Assembly (NCBI GenBank): GCA_034432635.1
Contig: DAOUBK010000034.1
Coordinates: 124,001-188,000, forward strand
Direction: 5' to 3'
DNA from: Roseiflexus sp034432635
GTDB lineage: Bacteria; Chloroflexota; Chloroflexia; Chloroflexales; Roseiflexaceae
Length of the DNA stretch: 64,000 nt
The notes under the pieces were generated by a model. It had not been told where the DNA came from, searched no databases, and was given only the letters and a program-made list of their open reading frames with translations. Made by a program: the position numbers and the translations under genes. Positions 25,188 to 32,505 of this stretch are shown here, piece by piece; position 1 is the first letter of the stretch; every line of letters starts with the position of its first letter.

Positions 25188-28100
25188 GTGCCACGTCCTT
25201 CTACTGTCTCAATCTGGTGCGAGCGTGTGATCGAGGGTGGCTGGTTGCTCGCGCTGCTGCTGATACCGTCATACTTCAATCTGCTGTCAGCCCGTCACTT
25301 TGAGCCGGATAAAGCGACAACGCTGCGCTCGATTGTGATGATCATGCTGGCGGCTGCGCTGATCTACGCACTCGAAAAGATCGCCGGTCCACGCCAGCCG
25401 GGCAATGGAGACGCAAACGGCACTTCCTGGTGGCGGCGTGTTGCTGCCGTGCCGCTTGCTGTTCCAACCCTGGTCTATGCTGCCGTCTTCGTGCTGGCGA
25501 CGGTGGTATCGGTTGCGCCGGCGGTCAGTTTCTGGGGGGCCTACCAGCGCTTGCAGGGTACATTTACGAATTTATCCTACATCGCTCTCGGCGTCCTGAT
25601 CGCGCTCTATCTCCGTCGCCGTGAGCAACTCGATCGGCTGGTCACGGTCATGATCCTTGCCAGTCTGATCGCCGCCTGCTACGGTCTCGTGCAGCATGTT
25701 CAGCTCGATCCACTCCCCTGGCGCGGCGACGTGGTGTCGCGTGTCGCGTCCACGATGGGAAATTCGATCTTTGTGGCAGCATACATGATTATGGTGCTGC
25801 CCTACGCCCTCTATCGCGGGATTATCGCTACGCAGCAGGCGCGCGGTAGCCAGGTCTCTCCTTCGCAACCGGCAGTCGATCTCGGCTGGGGAGCGGCGTA
25901 TGCGCTCCTGGCGCTGGCGGCGCTGGCGCTGGTCTTTGCGGCGATGATGTTCGGCGCAGTGGTGCGCGCAGCCGATCTGCGCTACTGGTGGGTCTACCCC
26001 GGCGCGCTGGTGGTAGCAGGCGGGTTGTTTCTGCTGATCGCAGTGGCGCCGCACCGCGCAGAGCGTCTGACATTCAGTGCGTTGATACCGGGCATTCTGC
26101 TGCTCGGATATGTCATTGTCCTTGGTATCTCGTATACGCTGGGGCAGGGACCGAACCAGCGGGTCGTTCCACTGGAAGGGCGTCCGGGTGTTGAGTGGCC
26201 GCTCTGGTTGGGGATCGCAACTCTCCTCATGGCTACCGGCTATGCGCTGCTGATTCTGCTTCCGCGACGTTCTGATGCGCCATCGCGCCTCGGTTACGCG
26301 CTTGAAGCGGTTGGTGCGTTCAAGATTGCAGCCCTGCTCCTAATTGCCATCTTCTTTACCCAGAGTCGCGGACCATGGATCGGCGGCTTTGCTGCCCTGT
26401 TTGTCTTCTTTACCCTGCTGATTGTACTCGCGTGGCGTCGGGCACGTCGGGATAACCCGGAACGTGTACGGCTCTGGCGCGGGTTGCTGATCGGCGAGGT
26501 GGCGCTGGCCATTGCATTGGGCGGTTTCCTGGCAGCCTTCAACCTTTCCGATGCGCCAGTCTTTCAGCAGTTGCGCGACGTTCCGTACATCGGGCGCATG
26601 GGACGTTTGCTCGAAGTGGAGAGCGGCACAGGACGGGTACGCTGGTTGATCTGGTTTGGCGACGAGAAAGCCGGCGGCGCCGCCGGTCTCATTCGCTCCG
26701 ATCCATTGCGCATGATCGTCGGCTGGGGTCCCGAAACCATGTTTGTGGCGTACAACCCGTTCTACCCACCCTCTCTCACCAGCCTCGAAGCGCGATCAGC
26801 GTCGCCAGACCGTTCCCACCAGGCGTATCTCGATGAGATCATCAATAAAGGGTTGCTCGGTCTGATCAGTTACCTGTTTCTCCTGTTCAGTTTCTTCGCA
26901 CTGGCCTGGCGTCTGATGACGCGCCTGAACGACTGGAGTTTGCAGGCGCTGATCGTTGCTGCAGTGGCCGCTGTGACGGCGCACGCCGTCGAGGGATTGA
27001 CCGGCATCCCCATTGTATCGACGTTGATGCTCCAGTGGGTGTCGTTTGCGATCGTCGTCTCTGCTGGCGGAGTCGCCGGCATGTATCGCCTGCCAGGTAC
27101 GTCGCCTATCCCTGTCGCCCCGGAAAAGACGTCAGCGTCGCCTGGGGCGGCAACTCCTGATACTGCCCTACGTTCAGGCAGAAAAGACAGAGAACCGGAG
27201 AAGGCGGCGGCATCCGCACGTCAACGCGTTGGACGGCGCGCCCAGGCGGTCAGGCGCGGATCGTCACCCGGGCGTCCGCCAGCGTCGCGCACCCGCCAGG
27301 AAGGGCGTGCAGCGGCGCTGGCGGTGTACGCCGTGATTCTGCTCATTGCCCTGCTGGGTGTTTGGGCGTTCAATGTGGACAGTGTGCTGGCAGATATGCG
27401 ACTGCAACAGGCGCAGGGGTATATTGACAATCCAGGCGGCAGGCTGGAACAGCAGATCATCGGCGCCGGTTATCTGCTCGACGCGATCCGTATGGAGCCG
27501 GATCAGGACTTCTACTACCTGACTCTGGGGCGGTCGCTGATGACGATGGTCTCACTGCGCACCGATGAAGCGCGCCGGAATGGTGCGCCTCTCGGTCAGA
27601 TCGATCCAGATGCCAGCGTTGCAACCCTGCTGAAACTCAATGACACGGCTGCGCTTCAGTCGTTCGTGCTGCAACGCACACCGCTGGAACTGCTGAGTTA
27701 CGCCCGCGCCGTTCTGCTGCGCGCGCAGCAACTTGCACCGCTCAACAAGGATCACGCCGCCAACCTGGCGCGCATGTACAATTTCTGGTACCAGAACCTG
27801 AGCGGCAGTCAGGATCGCGAAGCACTGATGCAGGCGATTGAGTGGTATCAACGGGCGCACGCAATTGCACCACAGGATGTCGCAATTCTGAACGAGTACG
27901 CCAGCGCTGTCGCCCGATCCGGCGACTACGAGCAGGCCCTGGCGCTGCTCGAAAAGTCGCGCTGGCTCGACCCGCTCTACAACGATACGCTCCTGCGTAT
28001 GGGCGATGTCCTGCGCATACAGGGAACATTCGCCAAAGCCGTTGATTACTACCTGATGGCGCTGGAGCGTGACCCGCGCGCGCTCGATGCGCAGATCAGC

Positions 28101-28472
28101 GCCATTGCCGTGGCGTTGTCCGGTGATCCTGAGCAGATGAAGCGCCTGCGCGACGGGTACCTGGCGGCGCAATCGTCTCGCCCCGATGATCCGCAACTGT
28201 CGTCGATCATCGGAGTGCTGTCGGTGCGCACCGGTGACCTCGAGACCGCTGCAAGCGCGTTCGCCGAAGCCGTCCGGTTGCAACCGGACAACCTGGAAGC
28301 GCGCCAGAACTACACCGTCGTGCTCAGCGATCTGCTGCGCTACGATCAGGCCGCACACCAGGCGCAGGAACTGTTGACACTCGCGTCACAGCGCCAGGAA
28401 ACGACCGAGCAGCAGCGTGCTGCAATCGCAGCGTTGCTCGGTTATCTGCAACAACGCGCCGGCGGCGGGTGA
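25188..28472 (+). CDS. O-antigen ligase/polymerase-like membrane protein with C-terminal TPR domain
   Basis: A 1094-aa protein. The N-terminal 640 residues hold about 12 hydrophobic helices and the Wzy/WaaL core, with FTQSRGPWIGGFAAL and an extended loop before RSHQAYLDEIINKGLLGL. A highly basic, Arg/Ser/Pro-rich linker (about 655-710) precedes another transmembrane helix. The C-terminal 350 residues contain TPR-like repeats (DVAILNEYASAVARSGDYEQ, NTFAKAVDYYLMALERD in variant form). A role in joining or polymerising surface glycans is inferred from the family. The GTG start has a strong AGGAGG. Confidence 0.87.
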   Translation: MPRPSTVSIWCERVIEGGWLLALLLIPSYFNLLSARHFEPDKATTLRSIVMIMLAAALIYALEKIAGPRQPGNGDANGTSWWRRVAAVPLAVPTLVYAAVFVLATVVSVAPAVSFWGAYQRLQGTFTNLSYIALGVLIALYLRRREQLDRLVTVMILASLIAACYGLVQHVQLDPLPWRGDVVSRVASTMGNSIFVAAYMIMVLPYALYRGIIATQQARGSQVSPSQPAVDLGWGAAYALLALAALALVFAAMMFGAVVRAADLRYWWVYPGALVVAGGLFLLIAVAPHRAERLTFSALIPGILLLGYVIVLGISYTLGQGPNQRVVPLEGRPGVEWPLWLGIATLLMATGYALLILLPRRSDAPSRLGYALEAVGAFKIAALLLIAIFFTQSRGPWIGGFAALFVFFTLLIVLAWRRARRDNPERVRLWRGLLIGEVALAIALGGFLAAFNLSDAPVFQQLRDVPYIGRMGRLLEVESGTGRVRWLIWFGDEKAGGAAGLIRSDPLRMIVGWGPETMFVAYNPFYPPSLTSLEARSASPDRSHQAYLDEIINKGLLGLISYLFLLFSFFALAWRLMTRLNDWSLQALIVAAVAAVTAHAVEGLTGIPIVSTLMLQWVSFAIVVSAGGVAGMYRLPGTSPIPVAPEKTSASPGAATPDTALRSGRKDREPEKAAASARQRVGRRAQAVRRGSSPGRPPASRTRQEGRAAALAVYAVILLIALLGVWAFNVDSVLADMRLQQAQGYIDNPGGRLEQQIIGAGYLLDAIRMEPDQDFYYLTLGRSLMTMVSLRTDEARRNGAPLGQIDPDASVATLLKLNDTAALQSFVLQRTPLELLSYARAVLLRAQQLAPLNKDHAANLARMYNFWYQNLSGSQDREALMQAIEWYQRAHAIAPQDVAILNEYASAVARSGDYEQALALLEKSRWLDPLYNDTLLRMGDVLRIQGTFAKAVDYYLMALERDPRALDAQISAIAVALSGDPEQMKRLRDGYLAAQSSRPDDPQLSSIIGVLSVRTGDLETAASAFAEAVRLQPDNLEARQNYTVVLSDLLRYDQAAHQAQELLTLASQRQETTEQQRAAIAALLGYLQQRAGGG

Positions 28473-28607
28473 TGTCTGTCGGGATCAGGAACGTCTAAAA
28501 CCCTTGCTTCTCGCCACGGAGCGCCTGTTTGAGCACCATTTTGCGAGTTCCGGCTCTGCGGAATGGTGCTGCACGGTATGCGCCCGGTCTGTTGTGTGGA
28601 GTGCAAT

Positions 28608-29519
28608 GTGCCTGCTCTGCTATCGATCTTCCTCAACGTGCTTGCGCCGGTGTTCCTGCTGGTATCATTCGGCTACGTCGCCGGTCCGCGCCTCGACCTC
28701 GAATCGCGGACGCTGACCCGCTTCTCGTACTTTATTCTCATTCCCGCATTCACCTTCGATGTCATGAGCAGCGCCCGCATTGGTGCAGCCCTTGCCGGGC
28801 AAATGGTGGCATATACCGTCGTTGTCCACCTCGGTTGCGCCGCTACAGGCTATCTGGTCGCCACCACGCTGCAACGTCCGCCGAAAATGGTGGCCGCGTA
28901 TATGCTGATCGCCATTTTTGGCAACGTCGGCAACTTCGGTATTCCCATCATTCAGTTCCGCTTTCCAGGCAGCGACCAGGCGCTGGTCGTCGGCACCGTC
29001 TACTTTCTGGCAATCTCCAGTATCGCCTTCGTTGTCGGGGTGGCAGCAGCCAACTGGCACCGCGGCAGCGCCTGGCGCGCAGCCCTTGCCGTTATCAAAA
29101 CGCCGGCTCTGATCGCAGTACCACCCGCATTGCTGGTCAACAGTTTGCAGATCGAACTCCCACCCCTGATCGGGCGGTCGATCAGTCTGCTGTCTGCGGC
29201 AATGATTCCAACCATGCTGGTGGCGCTTGGCGTTCAACTTTCGGGCGCGGGTATGCCGCGCCTCACCTTCGATACCGTCCTGGCGGCGACAGTGCGCCTG
29301 GCAGCGGGTCCAGCGCTGGCAATTGCGCTGGCGCCGCTGTTCGGTCTCGACGGCATCGAACGCGCGGTTGGCGTGTTGCAGGCGGCCATGCCGGCAGCCG
29401 TGCTCGCGTCGATCATTGCGGTCGAAAACGATCTGCTGCCGGAGTTTGTCATCACTACCGTCCTGTTTTCCACCCTGCTCAGCATCGTCACACTAACCAT
29501 CGTCCTGGCAATTGTGTGA
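28608..29519 (+). CDS. AEC (auxin efflux carrier) family transporter
   Basis: A 303-aa membrane protein with about ten hydrophobic helices in two halves and the AEC features FGNVGNFGIPI and MIPTMLVALGVQLS. Family members export organic acids such as malate or lactate; the substrate here is unknown. The GTG at 28608 has GGAG 5-6 bases before it and begins at the first helix; an upstream ATG at 28563 would add a Cys-rich, unlikely tail. Confidence 0.85.
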   Translation: MPALLSIFLNVLAPVFLLVSFGYVAGPRLDLESRTLTRFSYFILIPAFTFDVMSSARIGAALAGQMVAYTVVVHLGCAATGYLVATTLQRPPKMVAAYMLIAIFGNVGNFGIPIIQFRFPGSDQALVVGTVYFLAISSIAFVVGVAAANWHRGSAWRAALAVIKTPALIAVPPALLVNSLQIELPPLIGRSISLLSAAMIPTMLVALGVQLSGAGMPRLTFDTVLAATVRLAAGPALAIALAPLFGLDGIERAVGVLQAAMPAAVLASIIAVENDLLPEFVITTVLFSTLLSIVTLTIVLAIV

Positions 29520-29527
29520 GCAAGTTA

Positions 29528-29536
29528 TGGTATAAT
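29528..29536 (+). promoter_or_regulatory. Extended -10 promoter of the TRAP genes
   Basis: TGGTATAAT is a perfect extended -10 element. The start would be near 29543, giving a 190-base leader before the TRAP small subunit. No good -35 is seen, as is usual with extended -10 promoters. Confidence 0.6.
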
Positions 29537-29614
29537 AAGAAGTTGATAGGTATTCTCTCTGTCTTCCCGTGATGTCCGTCTGATGTGTTTTGTCAGGTCA
29601 CACGTGTGCTGAAC

Positions 29615-29652
29615 GTGCACAGCCCATGTCTGTGCACAGGGGACACCCCCTG
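29615..29652 (+). promoter_or_regulatory. Double hairpin in TRAP leader
   Basis: Stem 1 is GTGCACAG with CTGTGCAC (29615-29622/29630-29637). Stem 2 is CAGGGG with CCCCTG (29637-29642/29647-29652). The two adjoin and share one base, so they could compete. No known riboswitch class was recognised. Confidence 0.45.
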
Positions 29653-29731
29653 TACATCGAGGCACACGTTTTTCATAGAATAGCAACGTCGCATTCTCAA
29701 TATCAGTGCACAAAAGCATCAGGAGCGTTCT

Positions 29732-30328
29732 ATGCAGTTCCTCTTGCGTCTGAGCGACACTATCGATGCGCTCAACGAATGGATCGGCAGCAAGACGGCG
29801 TACATCGTCATGGCGATGGTGGCAATCGGTTTCATCAACGTTGTTGCGCGCTACGTCGGGCGATTCATCGGCGTTCGCCTCACCTCGAACGCCATCATCG
29901 AGTTGCAATGGTATTTGTTCTCGATCATGTTCTTTCTGGGTTTTGCCTATATTTTGAAGCACAACCTGAATGTACGGGTCGATTTCTGGTACGCAAACTG
30001 GCCCGCACATCGTCGTGCCCTGATCGATCTGGCTGGAACGCTGCTCTTCCTTATCCCTTTCTGCATCATTGCAATTATTGTGACCTTCAATCCGGTCATG
30101 TTTTCCTGGGGGCGCCTGCCCAATGGCAGGTGGGGTCCGTGGGAAATGTCGCCCGATCCTGATGGTCTCCCACGGGCGCCGATCAAATCGATGATCATTG
30201 TCGCTTTCGTGCTGCTTCTTTTGCAGGCAGTCTCCCAGGCGATAAAGTACGTTGCCATTGTGACGAACACTGTTCGCGCCGAACAGGCGGCGCGGATCGA
30301 AGAATACCGTGCACCTGTAGTCGAATAG
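29732..30328 (+). CDS. dctQ: TRAP transporter small permease (DctQ)
   Basis: A 198-aa membrane protein with four hydrophobic helices and the DctQ pattern (ELQWYLFSIMFFLGFAYILK then NVRVDFWYANW). With DctM and a periplasmic DctP it forms a sodium-driven importer for organic acids. It is 9 bases upstream of dctM. No DctP gene is next to it. Confidence 0.93.
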   Translation: MQFLLRLSDTIDALNEWIGSKTAYIVMAMVAIGFINVVARYVGRFIGVRLTSNAIIELQWYLFSIMFFLGFAYILKHNLNVRVDFWYANWPAHRRALIDLAGTLLFLIPFCIIAIIVTFNPVMFSWGRLPNGRWGPWEMSPDPDGLPRAPIKSMIIVAFVLLLLQAVSQAIKYVAIVTNTVRAEQAARIEEYRAPVVE

Positions 30329-30337
30329 GAGAGTACG

Positions 30338-31672
30338 ATGGGGTACGAGTGGCTGGCTATCGCCATGTTCGTCGGGTTCTTCTTCCTCCTGATCAGCGGG
30401 TACCCGGTGGCCTTCTCATTTGCGGGAACAGCGATTGTCTTCGGGTTGATCGGATTGTCGCTCGATGCGTTCAAACTCGACCTGCTCCGCTTGTTGCCGA
30501 ACCGCTGGTTTGGAACGATGTCCGACTTTACACTGCTGGCAATTCCTTTCTTCATCTATCTCGGTTCGGTGCTCGAGAAATCGGGGCTGGCTGAAGAGTT
30601 ACTCGAAACCGTCGGTATTCTGCTCGGTCCGCTGCGTGGCGGCATCGCCCTCGCCGTCGTTGTCGTGGGAACGCTCCTGGCAGCCACCACCGGCGTTGTG
30701 GCTGCGACGATCATTGCGATGGGGTTGATCTCCCTGCCGATCATGGTGCGCCTGGGGTACGATAAGGGGCTGGCAACTGGTGCAATCACGTCGTCGGGAA
30801 CGCTGGCGCAGATGATCCCGCCAAGTCTGGTGCTGGTCGTTCTCAGCGATCAGATCGGCGTTTCGGTTGGCGACCTCTTCGCCGGCGCGCTGATTCCGGG
30901 GTTGATGCTGGCTGGTTCGTATGCGCTCTACTGTCTGATCATCTCCTATCTCAAACCAGAGCTTGCGCCGCCGCTGCCGATGGAGATGCGTCAGATCCGC
31001 GGCTGGGCGCTGTTCGTCAGATCGATGAAGGCGCTGGTTCCGCCAATTGCACTGATCTTTGCCGTGCTCGGCAGTATCTTCTTCGGTCTGGCGACGCCGA
31101 CCGAAGCCGGGTCGGTGGGCGCGGTCGGCGCTATCATCCTCGCTTGGGCAAATGGGCGCCTGAGCTGGAAGTTGCTGGCGGACTCGGCGCTCAGTACCGC
31201 GCGCACCAGTACGCTGGTGATCATGATCCTGTTCTGCTCCACATTCTTCTCGCTCGTGTTCGACGGATTGGGTGGCACCAGGTTTGTCACCGAGATACTG
31301 ACCGGTCTTCCGGGCGGGTTGCTGGCGTTCATTGTCGTCAGTAACATCGTTGTCTTCCTGCTGGGCATTTTCCTCGAATTCGTCGAGATCTGCTTCATCG
31401 TGATGCCGCTCTTCGTTCCCGCAGCAAATGCGCTGGGTGTCGATATGATCTGGTTCGGCATCATGATGGCGGTCAATCTCCAGACGGCGTTCATCTCGCC
31501 GCCGGTCGGCTTCTCGCTCTTCTACCTCCAGAGCGTGGCGCCCAGGGAAGTGGAAACTGCCGATATTCACAAAGGGGCGATCCCGTTCATGGTGTTGCAA
31601 CTCGTCGTGCTGATCCTGGTCATTCTGTTTCCCAGTACTGTTACCTGGCTGGTTGAACGGGTGGCCGGGTAG
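30338..31672 (+). CDS. dctM: TRAP transporter large permease (DctM)
   Basis: A 444-aa membrane protein with about 12 helices. DctM hallmarks include GTLLAATTGVVAATIIAMG, TSSGTLAQMIPPSLVLVV and GLATPTEAGSVGAVGA. It is the transport channel subunit of the TRAP system. The nearest downstream coding trace is a dead transposase, so the binding protein must be encoded elsewhere or was lost. Confidence 0.95.
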   Translation: MGYEWLAIAMFVGFFFLLISGYPVAFSFAGTAIVFGLIGLSLDAFKLDLLRLLPNRWFGTMSDFTLLAIPFFIYLGSVLEKSGLAEELLETVGILLGPLRGGIALAVVVVGTLLAATTGVVAATIIAMGLISLPIMVRLGYDKGLATGAITSSGTLAQMIPPSLVLVVLSDQIGVSVGDLFAGALIPGLMLAGSYALYCLIISYLKPELAPPLPMEMRQIRGWALFVRSMKALVPPIALIFAVLGSIFFGLATPTEAGSVGAVGAIILAWANGRLSWKLLADSALSTARTSTLVIMILFCSTFFSLVFDGLGGTRFVTEILTGLPGGLLAFIVVSNIVVFLLGIFLEFVEICFIVMPLFVPAANALGVDMIWFGIMMAVNLQTAFISPPVGFSLFYLQSVAPREVETADIHKGAIPFMVLQLVVLILVILFPSTVTWLVERVAG

Positions 31673-31677
31673 CGGCA

Positions 31678-32228
31678 GTGCGCTGCCGTTCTTCCCCCTC
31701 GGCGGAGATGGACGTTCTCAGCTGGCGCAGTGGAATGCCCCCTATACCGAACCCTGGTTGATTCTGACCGATCTGCCATCCGCCGTAGCCGACACGATCT
31801 GGTATGGCATGCGCGCCTAGATCGAGGTCGGCGACAGGGACGCCAAACGCGGTGGTTGGCATGGGGAACAGACCAAAATGACCGATCCGCAGCGTGCTGA
31901 ACGGCGCTGGTTGGCCGTGGCGCTGGCGACGTTGTTGGTGGTGAGCGTTGGGCGCGGCGCCGAGGTGGCGCCACCCGCGCCAAACGTGGCGGCATTGCCC
32001 GCAACCCATATCGCCCGCCGGCGTGCCAGTGGCTGCCAGGCGCCGCGCACCCTCAGGGGTTTCCGCCACGGGCGGTTGGTGCTGGTGAGTGCCTTGCTCC
32101 ATGGCAACGCGCTCCGGGTCATGCGGTTGGTCCCAGAACCCTGGCCGAAAAGTCTTGCCACTGTCCAGGCACCGTCATCCGCATCGCTGTCGCATCAGAA
32201 TGCGACAGCACAAAAACTCTACACTTGA
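31678..32228 (+). pseudogene. Truncated transposase remnant (IS4-like)
   Basis: One frame reads PFFPLGGDGRSQLAQWNAPY, WLILTDLPSAVADTIWYGMRA, stop, IEVGDRDAKRGGWH, EQTKMTDPQRAERRWLAVAL. This looks like the C-terminal part of an IS4-type transposase. It lacks its N-terminal half and has TAG at 31818-31820, probably replacing Trp. The reading then continues open to 32228 with decreasing resemblance. No inverted repeats bounding an element were seen. The rest of the gap (32229-32505) holds the valS leader. Confidence 0.65.
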
Positions 32229-32396
32229 GAGGTCCTCCCGCCGGGGGCGCCTGTGCATGATCCATCGCATGATGTCGTCGCTCCACCTGGCGGGAGCAGG
32301 AGCGCCACAGGCATGGCGACGCCGGTGAACGCGGCAGGCGCTGCGAACGTATCGGCAGGCAAGGGTGCAGCGAGGGGCGCGTGATGGCTGCCTGCC

Positions 32397-32424
32397 TTGT
32401 GCTGAACTCAGAATCCGCTATAAT
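32397..32424 (+). promoter_or_regulatory. valS promoter
   Basis: TTGTGC (32397-32402), 16-bp spacer and a perfect TATAAT (32419-32424). The start would be near 32431. Confidence 0.6.
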
Positions 32425-32441
32425 ATATGCATCGTCGCAGT

Positions 32442-32476
32442 AGCGCGCCGCTGTGGTGCGCGCTGCGCGCTTTTTT
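32442..32476 (+). terminator. Competing hairpins with U-run in the valS leader (candidate attenuator)
   Basis: GCGCGC (32443-32448) can pair with 32465-32470, directly followed by six T (32471-32476), a terminator. Alternatively AGCGCGC (32442-32448) pairs with 32458-32464, which would block the terminator. No T-box features are present. Confidence 0.5.
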
Positions 32477-32505
32477 GCGAATGATGATGCGGTAAGCGAA
32501 GTGCC

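Noticed and set aside
30599..31600. 333-aa minus-strand frame opposite dctM
   Set aside because: Its His/Gln/Arg/Asp-rich composition is the reverse complement of membrane-helix codons, not a real protein.
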